From Halovenus sp. (GTDB lineage Archaea > Halobacteriota > Halobacteria > Halobacteriales > Haloarculaceae): a stretch of 12,487 nt of DNA. The notes below the pieces were generated by a model, which saw only the letters and a program-made list of their open reading frames with translations, did no database searches and was not told where the DNA came from. A program made the translations under genes and the position numbers. Of the stretch, positions 5,607 through 11,811 are shown one piece after another. Where the stretch lies: contig JAQCNR010000370.1 of assembly GCA_028274925.1 (NCBI GenBank), positions 1-12,487 on the forward strand, given 5' to 3'. Position 1 is the stretch's first letter. Each line of letters starts with the position of its first letter.

Positions 5607-6380
5607 TCAGGGCGTCTCAGCCAGCTGCGAGCGGAGAATCGCGACCCGAGTGGCGAGGGCGAGAAAGACTGCAATAAACGTCAATACAACCGCCCACGCA
5701 GCAGCGAGGTCGTGGGCAAGCACGGAGTGGTCGAACCCGCCGGAACCGAGGGGCTCGGCCCGGAGCCACGTGTGATGCGGACCCTCGAGCACGGGCCAGA
5801 AGTAATCCACCACGTCGTTGAAGCCGTACCACGCAAGTGCGACCGCAACCGAGCCAACGGAAAAGGTCGCATAGCGGTGGATCAGAAACGCCTCGACGGC
5901 CATTGCCGCGTGGCTGAGGATGAGAAACCAGTAGAGCCACGGGACGATACCGGCCGAACCGTTGAGCACTAACTGGACGTACGGCGTCCAGAGTCCGAGT
6001 TTGATACAGCCGAAGAAGGCGAGCATATGCAGCGGCTCAGCGTCGAGGTCGAGTCGCCACGCAATCAGTGAGAGGCCGATGAACATCGTCGCGACCGGGG
6101 AATCAGGGATGAGGGGATACGCAACTGCCGGGGCAGCCCCGAGTTGGCCTCTGAGCAGTGGCGGGGCGAGAGTCATCGGCTGTCCCGCGTAGTACCAGAA
6201 GCCAAAGAGCGTCCCGATGAGATTGACGATTGCGACCGGCCACGCCAGTCGGAGGCCGACGTTTTCGAGCCACTCGGGGAGCGGCGCAACCCAGCGCGGC
6301 AGCTCCTGAGAGTCGGGCAGTGGGTGGTCGAAGTAGTTCGCGACGAGGCCGTCAAGCCGCTGGCCGACGCCGAGACTCAT
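5607..6380 (-). CDS. DUF1405 family integral membrane protein
   Basis: This hydrophobic protein of 257 residues matches the DUF1405 pattern: WPVAIVNLIGTLFGFWYYAGQ (47-67), a short loop ending in LIPDSPVATMF (90-100), LDLDAEPLHMLAFFGCIKLGLWTPYVQLV (110-138) and GFNDVVDYFWP (186-196). I count about six membrane helices: 45-64, 96-110, 117-139, 146-167, 172-190 and 224-247. Family function is unknown. The first 40 residues are soluble. I prefer ATG 6380 to the GTG at 6395, since a T-rich box (complement GTTTTCTT, 6403-6410) lies about 26 bases before the ATG. It is 55 bases upstream of the RCK gene on the same strand, and the two may be read together, although the RCK gene may have its own promoter. 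Confidence 0.85.
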   Translation of the reverse strand: MSLGVGQRLDGLVANYFDHPLPDSQELPRWVAPLPEWLENVGLRLAWPVAIVNLIGTLFGFWYYAGQPMTLAPPLLRGQLGAAPAVAYPLIPDSPVATMFIGLSLIAWRLDLDAEPLHMLAFFGCIKLGLWTPYVQLVLNGSAGIVPWLYWFLILSHAAMAVEAFLIHRYATFSVGSVAVALAWYGFNDVVDYFWPVLEGPHHTWLRAEPLGSGGFDHSVLAHDLAAAWAVVLTFIAVFLALATRVAILRSQLAETP

Positions 6381-6402
6381 TGTCAGTGTATTCACGCCCC
6401 CG

Positions 6403-6410
6403 AAGAAAAC
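6403..6410 (-). promoter_or_regulatory. TATA-like box for the DUF1405 gene
   Basis: The complement reads GTTTTCTT, centred about 26 bases upstream of ATG 6380. It is divergent from the promoter at 6439-6447, only about 30 bases away. Confidence 0.4.
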
Positions 6411-6438
6411 CGTGCCGGTCGTCGGGCCGGTGGCGAGG

Positions 6439-6447
6439 GTTTATACC
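6439..6447 (+). promoter_or_regulatory. TATA box for the gene at 6470
   Basis: GTTTATACC is one of the best TATA matches in the window, centred 27 bases before ATG 6470, which implies a leaderless transcript. Confidence 0.6.
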
Positions 6448-6469
6448 AGAACACGGGACCACGGCCCGT

Positions 6470-6808
6470 ATGTCAGACCGCACACGGCGGCAGGTGCTTC
6501 GCGCCTGCGGTGCAGCCTGTCTGAGTGCAACGGCAGCAACAGCAAGTGCAGACGAAGCAGCGGCGAACCCACAGAGCGAATCGGTGGACGCGACTGAGTC
6601 CATCGCACCGGGTGGTCGAAGCGGCGTCTACCCTGGGACAGTTGACCGAATTGTCGACGGCGAGCACGTCGTCGCCCTCGTTGAGGAGCCAGACCGGGAG
6701 CCATGGCAGGTCGTGTTCGACCACAGTGAAGCACCAGCTATCGAGGAGCGCGATTACGTCTGGCTCTGGCTGTGGCGCGGGCAACTGCTGTCCGTCTGGC
6801 AGCGCTGA
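6470..6808 (+). CDS. Tat-exported protein with DUF3006-like domain
   Basis: This 112-residue protein has a twin-arginine-type start, DRTRRQVLRACGAACL (3-18), followed by a short Ala/Thr/Ser hydrophobic stretch to about residue 28, which suggests export folded through the Tat system, the main route in haloarchaea. The mature part has an acidic linker (28-48), then GVYPGTVDRIVDGEHVVALVEE (52-73), which resembles DUF3006 proteins, and ends with a tryptophan-rich strand pair (YVWLWLWRGQLLSVW, 96-110). Cysteines at 13 and 17 lie in the signal but do not form a clear lipobox (LRAC, GAAC), so lipid anchoring is possible but unproven. ATG 6470 fits the TATA box and signal. Function is unknown. Confidence 0.75.
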   Translation: MSDRTRRQVLRACGAACLSATAATASADEAAANPQSESVDATESIAPGGRSGVYPGTVDRIVDGEHVVALVEEPDREPWQVVFDHSEAPAIEERDYVWLWLWRGQLLSVWQR

Positions 6809-6823
6809 GCTGTCGTCACGGAC

Positions 6824-6830
6824 TCTTAAG
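6824..6830 (+). promoter_or_regulatory. TATA-like box for the PAC2-family gene
   Basis: TCTTAAG is centred about 28 bases before ATG 6855, indicating a leaderless transcript separate from the gene ending at 6808. Confidence 0.5.
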
Positions 6831-6854
6831 TCGGGGGCTCGCGTTTGGTCAGGT

Positions 6855-7592
6855 ATGGCACACATCGCAGTACACACCGAACTGGACCTCGACGCGCCGC
6901 TGCTGGTCGAAGGGCTTCCCGGCATCGGCCTCGTCGGGAAGATTGCGACGAGCCATCTGGTCGAACACTTCGATATGGTGGAGTACGCCTCCTGTCACTG
7001 TGATGGGCTGCCGCGGACGGCAGTCTACGAGGAGGGTGACCGGACGATTCGGCCACCAGTCCGAATCTACGCAGACGAAGACCACGACCTGCTCGCGCTC
7101 CAGAGCGATGTCCCGGTGTCACCGGAGTCAGCCCCGGAGTTTGCCAGTTGTGTCACCGGCTGGTTGGCAGACCACGACGTTACGCCCGTCTATCTGAGCG
7201 GAATCCCGAGCGAGACGGAGGACGTGCCGAAGATGTACGGCGTCGGCGTCGGGGCAGGACAGGACCGACTGGCCGACCACGAGGTCGACCTGCCCTCTGA
7301 GAGCGGGATGATCAGCGGGCCAACGGGAGCGTTACTGGCCGAGGCCAACCAACAGCAACTGCCGGCAATCGGGCTCATCGTCCAGGCCAACGCCAACTTC
7401 CCAGACCCAGAGGCGGCCCGAATCCTGCTCACGAAGGGAATCGAGCCGCTGCTGTCGGTCGATATCGAGACCGAGAAACTGGTCGAACAGGCCGAAGACA
7501 TCGCCGACGCCCGCGAGCGGCTGGCCCAGCAGATGCGAGAAGCCACCCAACAAGAGAGTTCACAGGCCAAACCGCTGGGAATGTACCAGTAG
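6855..7592 (+). CDS. PAC2-family proteasome assembly chaperone homologue
   Basis: This 245-residue protein belongs to the PAC2 family (archaeal PbaA/PbaB and eukaryotic PSMG2 relatives), which assist or dock on 20S proteasomes. Signatures are LVEGLPGIGLVGKIATSHLVEHF (17-39), VYLSGIPSE (112-120), SGPTGALLAEAN (154-165) and ANFPDPEAARILL (180-192). A helical, probably coiled C-terminal segment (about 203-238) precedes the last residues GMYQ. The final three, M-Y-Q, fit the hydrophobic-Tyr-any (HbYX) tail that inserts into pockets of the proteasome alpha ring; this is a sequence match, not proof of binding. ATG 6855 is supported by TCTTAAG 28 bases upstream. A hairpin overlapping the stop codon lies at 7591-7620. 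Confidence 0.9.
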   Translation: MAHIAVHTELDLDAPLLVEGLPGIGLVGKIATSHLVEHFDMVEYASCHCDGLPRTAVYEEGDRTIRPPVRIYADEDHDLLALQSDVPVSPESAPEFASCVTGWLADHDVTPVYLSGIPSETEDVPKMYGVGVGAGQDRLADHEVDLPSESGMISGPTGALLAEANQQQLPAIGLIVQANANFPDPEAARILLTKGIEPLLSVDIETEKLVEQAEDIADARERLAQQMREATQQESSQAKPLGMYQ

Positions 7593-7620
7593 CCGGACGG
7601 GAGCCGGGCCGCCGTCGGCT
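7591..7620 (+). other. hairpin at the end of the PAC2-family gene
   Basis: AGCCG-g-ACGG (7591-7600) pairs with CCGTCGGCT (7612-7620), giving 9 base pairs with one bulged base and an 11-base loop, and it includes two bases of the stop codon. There is no T-run after it, so it is more likely an RNA-end stabiliser or chance than a terminator. Confidence 0.3.
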
Positions 7621-7671
7621 GGGCTAACATGTTGGGGAAACGCTCAGGCCGGTGCTCGATAACAGTCCAAT

Positions 7672-8046
7672 ATGAGACCACATCGGATGTGTACAGGCGG
7701 TATGGGCGGTGAGGGGCTGACTGCGAGCAGCGTTCCTGGAATCGTCTCGGCACTGACGCTGGGCGTTGCGTTCACACTGCTGGCGCTCGGAGTCGAGCAG
7801 TTCTGGGTGGTTTTCATCGTCGGCTTCGGCCTCGTGCTCCCAGCAGCGACGCAGTACACAAGACGGGCCGACCAGCAGCCCGAGAAGAAGCCAACAACCG
7901 ACTCGGAGACGGACCCTGCGCTGGCGCGGTTGCGAGAGCGATACGCCCGCGGTGAACTTACAGACGAGGAGTTCGAACACCAGGTCGAGAAACTGTTAGT
8001 GGCCGAAACAAAGGGTCGTGACGCCGAAGAACCGACCGGCTGGTAG
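7672..8046 (+). CDS. SHOCT-domain membrane protein
   Basis: This 124-residue protein has two hydrophobic helices (about 22-40 and 43-60, FWVVFIVGFGLVLPAA), a charged linker and a C-terminal SHOCT motif: DPALARLRERYARGELTDEEFEHQVEKLL (81-109). SHOCT is a short helical module usually at the end of membrane proteins, of uncertain role, perhaps oligomerisation. The start is uncertain: ATG 7672 is the longest, ATG 7687 has a weak TATA-like CGATAAC about 27 bases upstream (7657-7663), and ATG 7702 is also in frame; the first ten residues do not look conserved. It lies 79 bases after the PAC2-family gene and converges on the gene at 8055 with 8 bases between stops. Confidence 0.8.
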   Translation: MRPHRMCTGGMGGEGLTASSVPGIVSALTLGVAFTLLALGVEQFWVVFIVGFGLVLPAATQYTRRADQQPEKKPTTDSETDPALARLRERYARGELTDEEFEHQVEKLLVAETKGRDAEEPTGW

Positions 8047-8054
8047 ACAAACCG

Positions 8055-8384
8055 TCAGTTTTCGTCGTCAGCGTCTTCGCTCGGCTCCTCAATTTCAATC
8101 TCTTCGGCCTCGCTCTCGTCATCTTCACTCTCGTCCGCGTCGTCATCAGTGTCTTCAGAGTCCGCAACGTCGATAGCGACCGGTTCTGGGTCGGTCGGTT
8201 CGACGGGTGAGCGGCCCGTCGCACCAGCGAGATAGCCGAGCGTGCCGCCAACGAGGCCACCAACGAGTGCGCCGCCTCGGCTCAGCCGTGAGCCAAGGAC
8301 CGTCCCGACGAACCCGCCAACTGCGGCGGCTTTCTTCGGATTTGGTTCTGCGTCGACAGCCGTCTCCGTTTGTTCTTCTGTCAT
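8055..8384 (-). CDS. glycine-zipper-like membrane protein with acidic tail, unknown function
   Basis: There are 109 residues. After a polar N-terminus (1-18) comes a Gly/Ala-rich hydrophobic region (19-56, AAVGGFVGTVLGS then GGALVGGLVGGTLGYLAGA) with small residues at regular spacing, like a glycine zipper that packs membrane helices. The last 40 residues are nearly all Asp, Glu and Ser. I recognise no named family; it looks like a small haloarchaeal membrane-associated protein. ATG 8384 is well supported by a TATA box (8408-8417) centred 27-28 bases upstream. It is downstream of the stalk operon on the same strand but has its own promoter after a T-rich terminator-like stretch. Confidence 0.7.
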   Translation of the reverse strand: MTEEQTETAVDAEPNPKKAAAVGGFVGTVLGSRLSRGGALVGGLVGGTLGYLAGATGRSPVEPTDPEPVAIDVADSEDTDDDADESEDDESEAEEIEIEEPSEDADDEN

Positions 8385-8407
8385 ACTGTATCATACGGGC
8401 CGACCCC

Positions 8408-8417
8408 TGTATATGTT
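8408..8417 (-). promoter_or_regulatory. TATA box for the gene ending at 8055
   Basis: The complement reads AACATATACA, centred about 28 bases before ATG 8384, the leaderless spacing. Confidence 0.5.
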
Positions 8418-8457
8418 GACGGATTGTAACAGCGCTGTCGCTGGGGGCGTAGCGAGC

Positions 8458-8468
8458 GGAAAGAAAGC
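8458..8468 (-). terminator. T-rich terminator-like tract after rpl12
   Basis: About 8 bases after the rpl12 stop the complement reads CTTTCTTTCC (including TTTCTTT at 8460-8466). Archaeal RNA polymerase ends at such U-rich stretches, so this is the likely end of the rpl1-rplP0-rpl12 transcript. Confidence 0.45.
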
Positions 8469-8475
8469 GGCCGAG

Positions 8476-8832
8476 TTAGCCGAAGAGCTCGCCGAGCCCT
8501 TCGCCTGCGTCGCCGTCTTCTTCGTCGTCGCCGTCGTCGCCGTCGTCGGCGTCTGCTTCGTCGTCGCCGCCCTCGTCAGCGTCTGCTTCCTCGTCGTCGC
8601 CACCGGTGTCAGCCGGGGCTGCGCCGCCTGCGCCGCCTGCGCCCGCGGCGGGCACTGCGGTTGCTTCCTCGACAGCTTCCTCGATGTCGACGTCTTCCAG
8701 TGCGGCGACAAGCGCCTTGACACGGGACTGCTCGACGTCAACGCCCGCGGATTCGAGGACGCTGGTGAGGTTCTCTTCGTTGATTTCTTCGCCCGATTCG
8801 TTCAGGATGAGTGCTGCGTATACGTATTCCAT
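8476..8832 (-). CDS. rpl12: ribosomal protein L12 (P1-type stalk protein)
   Basis: This is the archaeal P1/L12 protein of 118 residues. Dimers sit on P0 and recruit translation factors to the ribosome. The N-terminal helical dimerisation and P0-binding domain is MEYVYAALILNESGEEINEENL through VAALEDVDIEEAV (1-55). An Ala/Gly/Pro hinge (59-75) and an extremely acidic region (78-108) follow, and it ends in GEGLGELFG (110-118), the factor-binding tail. It is the last gene of the operon. The P0 stop lies 5 bases before the ATG (TGATAACAATG on the coding strand), with no clear ribosome binding site, so translation is probably coupled to P0. The acidic region is encoded by imperfect GAC/GAG triplet repeats. 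Confidence 0.96.
   Translation of the reverse strand: MEYVYAALILNESGEEINEENLTSVLESAGVDVEQSRVKALVAALEDVDIEEAVEEATAVPAAGAGGAGGAAPADTGGDDEEADADEGGDDEADADDGDDGDDEEDGDAGEGLGELFG
8505..8600. repeat. low-complexity GTC/GCC-type triplet tract in rpl12
   Basis: The plus strand shows many imperfect GTC, GCC and TTC triplets, coding on the minus strand for the Asp/Glu/Gly tail of L12. A similar but weaker tract lies at about 8873-8965 for the tail of P0. Such tracts can vary in length by slippage. Confidence 0.6.
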
Positions 8833-8837
8833 TGTTA

Positions 8838-9884
8838 TCAGAACATGTCTCCGAGTGCGTCGCCAACGTCGTCACCGTCGTCGTCATCGTCGGCTTCGGC
8901 TGCGTCTTCGTCAGCAGCGTCAGCGTCGGCTTCTTCGTCGGCGTCCTCGGAGTCGTCAGGTTGGTCGTCTGTCTGTGCGGTGTCGGCTGTCTCTTCGACG
9001 CCCTGTAGTTCCTCCGGCAGGGCCTCTTCGTCGTCGATCTGTGCGGCAAGCGCACGAACCTGTCCGTCGGCCTTGCTGATGAGGTCGGGCATGACTGCCT
9101 CGTCCTCGATGGCCGCGTACAGCGCGAGGTTCTTGGCTTCGCCGCTGGCTTTGGCCAGCAGTGCCGGGGTCGTCGCGGTCGTCGCAATCTCGGCGTTGAT
9201 CGCGAGGTTGCGTCCACGAGCAGCCGCGGCGGAGATGTCCGCGCGGTAGGCCTCGATATCGATTTCGAGGTCGTCTGGCTCGAACAGGACACCGTCAGCG
9301 AAGACGGCGCGCAGGTCCAGCCCGACCTCTTTGGGCTCGATACCGAGTTCGGTGAGCACGTTCGAGAGGTCAGCTGAGACCTCTTCGCCCGCTTCGAGAA
9401 CGACCGAGTCTTCGAGCACCTGAATCGAGCCTTCCTCGATTCGGGCGTTGGCACCGACGCTCTGGAGTTCGCCAACGAACGGCCCGGGGTCGATTCCGGT
9501 ATCGCCTTCTGGAACGATGATATCGTTCGGGGCGATTTCGCCAGCGTTGATCGGTGCCGACGTTTTCGAGGCTTCGAGCTGCTGGAAGAGACTGAACGGA
9601 TTCTGGTTCGTGCCGATCAGTCCGACCTGCCCGCTGACAAACTCAGTGAGCTGGTCGCGACCGTTCTCGGTCGCGTCGAGTGCACGGGCAAGCAGCGTGT
9701 TCCGCGAGACGCGGAGTTCGGCGCTGCCGTGCAGATTCCGGCGCATATCCTGAAGCTGACGGCTCGGGATGCCCGTAATCGCGACGACACCGACGCTGTC
9801 GTAGCGGTCGAGGAAGTCGTTGACGTCGTCGACTTCCTGTCGTTTCCATTCGGGGATGGTCTCTGTCTTACGTTCGGTACTCAT
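8838..9884 (-). CDS. rplP0: ribosomal protein P0 (L10 family), stalk base
   Basis: P0 (archaeal L10) anchors the stalk: it binds 23S rRNA with its N-terminal domain and L12 dimers with C-terminal helices. These 348 residues show the rRNA-binding domain (about 1-108 and 185-213; KRQEVDDVNDFLDRYDSVGVV at the start, RRNLHGSAELRVSRNTLLARAL at 48-69). The inserted archaeal/eukaryal domain is at about 109-184, with helical L12-binding spine repeats from about 215-283 (NLAIN, NLALYAAIE). A long acidic segment and the tail GDALGDMF (341-348) match the L12 tail in function. ATG 9884 is preceded by a strong GGAGGTG (complement of 9892-9898) encoded by the last codons of L1, and there is only one base between the L1 stop and this ATG. 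Confidence 0.96.
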   Translation of the reverse strand: MSTERKTETIPEWKRQEVDDVNDFLDRYDSVGVVAITGIPSRQLQDMRRNLHGSAELRVSRNTLLARALDATENGRDQLTEFVSGQVGLIGTNQNPFSLFQQLEASKTSAPINAGEIAPNDIIVPEGDTGIDPGPFVGELQSVGANARIEEGSIQVLEDSVVLEAGEEVSADLSNVLTELGIEPKEVGLDLRAVFADGVLFEPDDLEIDIEAYRADISAAAARGRNLAINAEIATTATTPALLAKASGEAKNLALYAAIEDEAVMPDLISKADGQVRALAAQIDDEEALPEELQGVEETADTAQTDDQPDDSEDADEEADADAADEDAAEADDDDDGDDVGDALGDMF

Positions 9885-9885
9885 C

Positions 9886-10524
9886 TCAGGCCACCTCCAT
9901 GGCCGGGCCCATCGTCGTCTTCACGTAGACGGTGTCGATGTTGAGCGGCCCTTTCTCCAGGTCGGCGTGGAGTCGACGAATAATCACGTCGATGTTGTCT
10001 GCGATGTCTTCGGCGGACATATCCTCCGCGCCGACGCGCGTGTGGAAGGTCCGTCGGTCACCGCTGCGGATCTGGACGGAGTTTTTCATCCGTTCGATAA
10101 CCTCGACGATATTGTCGTCGGGACTGACGGGTTCGGGCATCTTCCCCCGTGGACCGAGCACGGTCCCCAGATAGCGCCCGATATCCTGCATCAGTCGCTC
10201 TTCGGCTAGGAAGAAGTCAGTATCTCCGGCGAGGTCTTTCGCCGCGTCGTCATCGTCGCCCAGGTCAGCCAGTTCGTCGGCGTCGAGGACGTCATCGGCG
10301 ACTTCCTCGGCACGGACGGCGGTCTCGCCCTCCGCAAATACGACAATACTGGTTTCCTGTCCTGTGCCTCTCGGCAGGACGACGCTCTCGTCTACTCGGT
10401 TCGATGGATCGTTGAGGTCAATATCACGCAGATTGACTGCAATGTCGACCGTCTCGGTAAAGTTCCGAGGCGATGACTCGTCAAGCGCGCGAGAGACTGC
10501 CTCCTCTATTTCCTGATCTGCCAT
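9886..10524 (-). CDS. rpl1: ribosomal protein L1
   Basis: L1 forms the mobile L1 stalk near the E site and, in bacteria and archaea, also represses its own operon by binding mRNA. The 212 residues fit the archaeal size. SSPRNFTETVDIAVNLRDIDL (17-37) is the RNA-contacting first domain. The second domain, with an acidic stretch at 85-96, runs to about 155, with LGPRGKMPEP (123-132) as the L1 signature, and TTMGPAMEV (203-211) ends the protein. It is the first gene of the rpl1-rplP0-rpl12 operon. The ATG at 10524 has GGAGGTG 4 bases upstream (10529-10535). Its leader can form a hairpin covering part of this site (10534-10560), a candidate autoregulatory element. rpl11, often nearby in archaea, is not within the window. 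Confidence 0.96.
   Translation of the reverse strand: MADQEIEEAVSRALDESSPRNFTETVDIAVNLRDIDLNDPSNRVDESVVLPRGTGQETSIVVFAEGETAVRAEEVADDVLDADELADLGDDDDAAKDLAGDTDFFLAEERLMQDIGRYLGTVLGPRGKMPEPVSPDDNIVEVIERMKNSVQIRSGDRRTFHTRVGAEDMSAEDIADNIDVIIRRLHADLEKGPLNIDTVYVKTTMGPAMEVA
9892..9898 (-). promoter_or_regulatory. ribosome binding site of rplP0 inside rpl1
   Basis: GGAGGTG on the minus strand sits in the last codons of rpl1 (those for M-E-V-A), 7 bases before the P0 ATG. It overlaps coding sequence, so both constraints act on the same bases. Confidence 0.75.
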
Positions 10525-10528
10525 TGTT

Positions 10529-10535
10529 CACCTCC
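10529..10535 (-). promoter_or_regulatory. ribosome binding site of rpl1
   Basis: The minus strand reads GGAGGTG, 4 bases before ATG 10524, a full match to the 16S 3' end. It decides the start and marks this as a leadered transcript, unlike most neighbours. Confidence 0.75.
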
Positions 10536-10560
10536 GTAGTACGCCAGATGGCTTCTACGG
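10534..10560 (-). promoter_or_regulatory. rpl1 leader hairpin overlapping the ribosome binding site
   Basis: On the minus strand CCGTAG (10560-10555) pairs with CTACGG (10539-10534). An inner GCC/GGC helix (3 base pairs, loop ATCT) sits across an AA/GTA internal loop. Two bases of the GGAGG are in the stem. Two helices with an internal loop near the start of L1 are what an L1 autoregulation site looks like in other archaea, where L1 binds its own mRNA; I did not match the exact L1-binding consensus. Confidence 0.4.
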
Positions 10561-10566
10561 GTCAGT

Positions 10567-10588
10567 GAAACAGGCGAAAGCCTGTCTC
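10567..10588 (-). promoter_or_regulatory. 9-bp hairpin near the 5' end of the rpl1 leader
   Basis: On the minus strand GAGACAGGC pairs with GCCTGTTTC around a TTTC loop (one G-T pair). If transcription starts near 10590, as the TATA-like box predicts, this hairpin begins almost at the 5' end. On the plus strand the same DNA has a GAAA tetraloop with one mismatch, so the strand of action is inferred from the promoter. Confidence 0.45.
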
Positions 10589-10610
10589 GGTTGGGTAGAG
10601 GCCAATGCGA

Positions 10611-10620
10611 AACTTAAAAC
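10611..10620. promoter_or_regulatory. TATA-like box, rpl1 promoter (and perhaps divergent)
   Basis: AACTTAAAAC, whose complement is GTTTTAAGTT. For the minus strand it predicts a start near 10590 and a leader of about 66 nt before rpl1. Its near symmetry would also let it serve the rightward gene. Confidence 0.5.
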
Positions 10621-10702
10621 CGTCGAACCACCGCGACAGCGGCTACCGGACCGCTGGCGGCCAAACAGCACCGTTTTGCCTCGCCGGCCCCCAGCAGAGC
10701 GT

Positions 10703-11404
10703 GTGACAGCGGACGAGGACGTAGACTCAGAAGACGTACCCGAGCAGCCCCCCGAGCCGATTACGACACCGCCAGACACAGACGGCGAGGACGAAGGCAA
10801 GCAGTTCACAGCCATCGTCAGAGATGTCGACTCCGTGTCTGCGAGCGATATCCCGACGGCGTATCCGGCCACAATCGAGACAGCCGAGGCAATCGCTATC
10901 GAGTTGACTGTCGAGGGAACTGACGAGCCAGTGTTCGCCTGCTATTTCGAGCCAATCGACCGCGGCCCAGACGACCGACTTAAGCGACTCCTGTCGGTCG
11001 CAGGCGGCGAGGAGCCTGCGGACCTCGTCGACGGGCCACTGTTGCTCGAAATTGCCGACGGCCACTACCTGCCGGTCGTCCCGGATCGCTCGCCGCGGGG
11101 GAACCCGAACGCGGTGTACGGTGTCTTCGCAGGCCTCGTTCCATCAGTCGTGATTGGACTGGTCGGCATCTTCGCACCCGGCTCGGCCTTTATCGGAACT
11201 ACTCCCTTCGTTGTCGGCTGGTTGGTCGCCACCTTCCTTCTCTTACCGGTCTCGCTGTACGTCGACGCCCGCAATCTGGCGACGACGACCAACTGGGACG
11301 GGGAGCCACGGAAGTGGGCCGTGATGGCAGCACTCCCGGGAGTGAACATCCTCGCCGTGCCGCTGTATCTCATCGCACGCGAAAACGCCGACCCGCTCGC
11401 GTGA
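10703..11404 (+). CDS. membrane protein of unknown function with acidic N-terminus
   Basis: I recognise no family. From GTG 10703 the protein has 233 residues: an acidic, proline-rich N-terminus (1-33), a soluble domain (34-130, with QFTAIVRDVDSV at 34-45 and PVFACYFEPIDRG at 76-88), then three hydrophobic helices (about 138-157, 165-187, 205-225) separated by YVDARNLATTTNWDG (186-200). It ends LYLIARENADPLA. The frame is open back to an ATG at 10565, but those 46 extra residues are Arg/Lys-rich and lie over the rpl1 promoter region, so I prefer the GTG, which has a T-rich CGTTTTGC (10672-10679) about 27 bases upstream. It is divergent from rpl1. The start is the weak point. Confidence 0.7.
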   Translation: MTADEDVDSEDVPEQPPEPITTPPDTDGEDEGKQFTAIVRDVDSVSASDIPTAYPATIETAEAIAIELTVEGTDEPVFACYFEPIDRGPDDRLKRLLSVAGGEEPADLVDGPLLLEIADGHYLPVVPDRSPRGNPNAVYGVFAGLVPSVVIGLVGIFAPGSAFIGTTPFVVGWLVATFLLLPVSLYVDARNLATTTNWDGEPRKWAVMAALPGVNILAVPLYLIARENADPLA

Positions 11405-11425
11405 GGGGTGTTGGATTTTCGTAAT

Positions 11426-11434
11426 GATTTTGCC
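11426..11434 (+). promoter_or_regulatory. TATA-like box for the PDCD5-family gene
   Basis: GATTTTGCC is centred about 27 bases before ATG 11457; the match is moderate. Confidence 0.4.
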
Positions 11435-11456
11435 TCGTACTCGCCAATAGGATAGT

Positions 11457-11810
11457 ATGAGCGGCGAGCCAAACGAGGACGAACTCGAACGAATCCGCGA
11501 ACAGAAGAAAAAACAGCTCGAAGAACAGCGAGGGCAGGGGCAAGGTCAGGAAGAAGCGATGGAGGCCCAGCGTCAGGAGGCCGAAGCCCAGAAGAAAGCG
11601 ATTCTCCGCCAGAACCTCAGCGACGGCGCGCGCAAGCGACTCAACACCGTCAAGATGTCCAAACCCGACGTGGGCGAGAAGGTCGAACAGCAAATCGTCG
11701 CGCTGGCCCAGAGCGGCCGCATTCAGGGTCAGATTGACGAAGAAAAGATGAAACAACTGCTCAAAGAACTCACGCCGGACTCGAAGAGTTTCGACATCAA
11801 GCGGCGGTGA
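11457..11810 (+). CDS. PDCD5-family DNA-binding protein
   Basis: This 117-residue, mostly helical, charged protein matches the archaeal relatives of human PDCD5. It has an N-terminal helix DELERIREQKKKQLEEQ (8-24), a Gln/Glu-rich linker (25-44), and the core KKAILRQNLSDGARKRLNTVKMSKPDVGEKVEQQIVALAQSGRI (46-89) with the ARKRL and KPDVGEKVE signatures. IDEEKMKQLLKELTP (93-107) closes the helical bundle, with a basic end (IKRR). Archaeal members bind DNA in vitro, but their cellular role is unclear; family members also contact chaperonins in eukaryotes. The PP-loop gene begins one base after its stop, so they form an operon. Confidence 0.93.
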   Translation: MSGEPNEDELERIREQKKKQLEEQRGQGQGQEEAMEAQRQEAEAQKKAILRQNLSDGARKRLNTVKMSKPDVGEKVEQQIVALAQSGRIQGQIDEEKMKQLLKELTPDSKSFDIKRR

Positions 11811-11811
11811 G

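Noticed and set aside
8242..9249. Plus-strand 335-codon frame across rpl12 and rplP0.
   Set aside because: The protein is Ser/Ala/Val repeats produced by reading the acidic-tail triplets backwards; rpl12 and rplP0 are certain.
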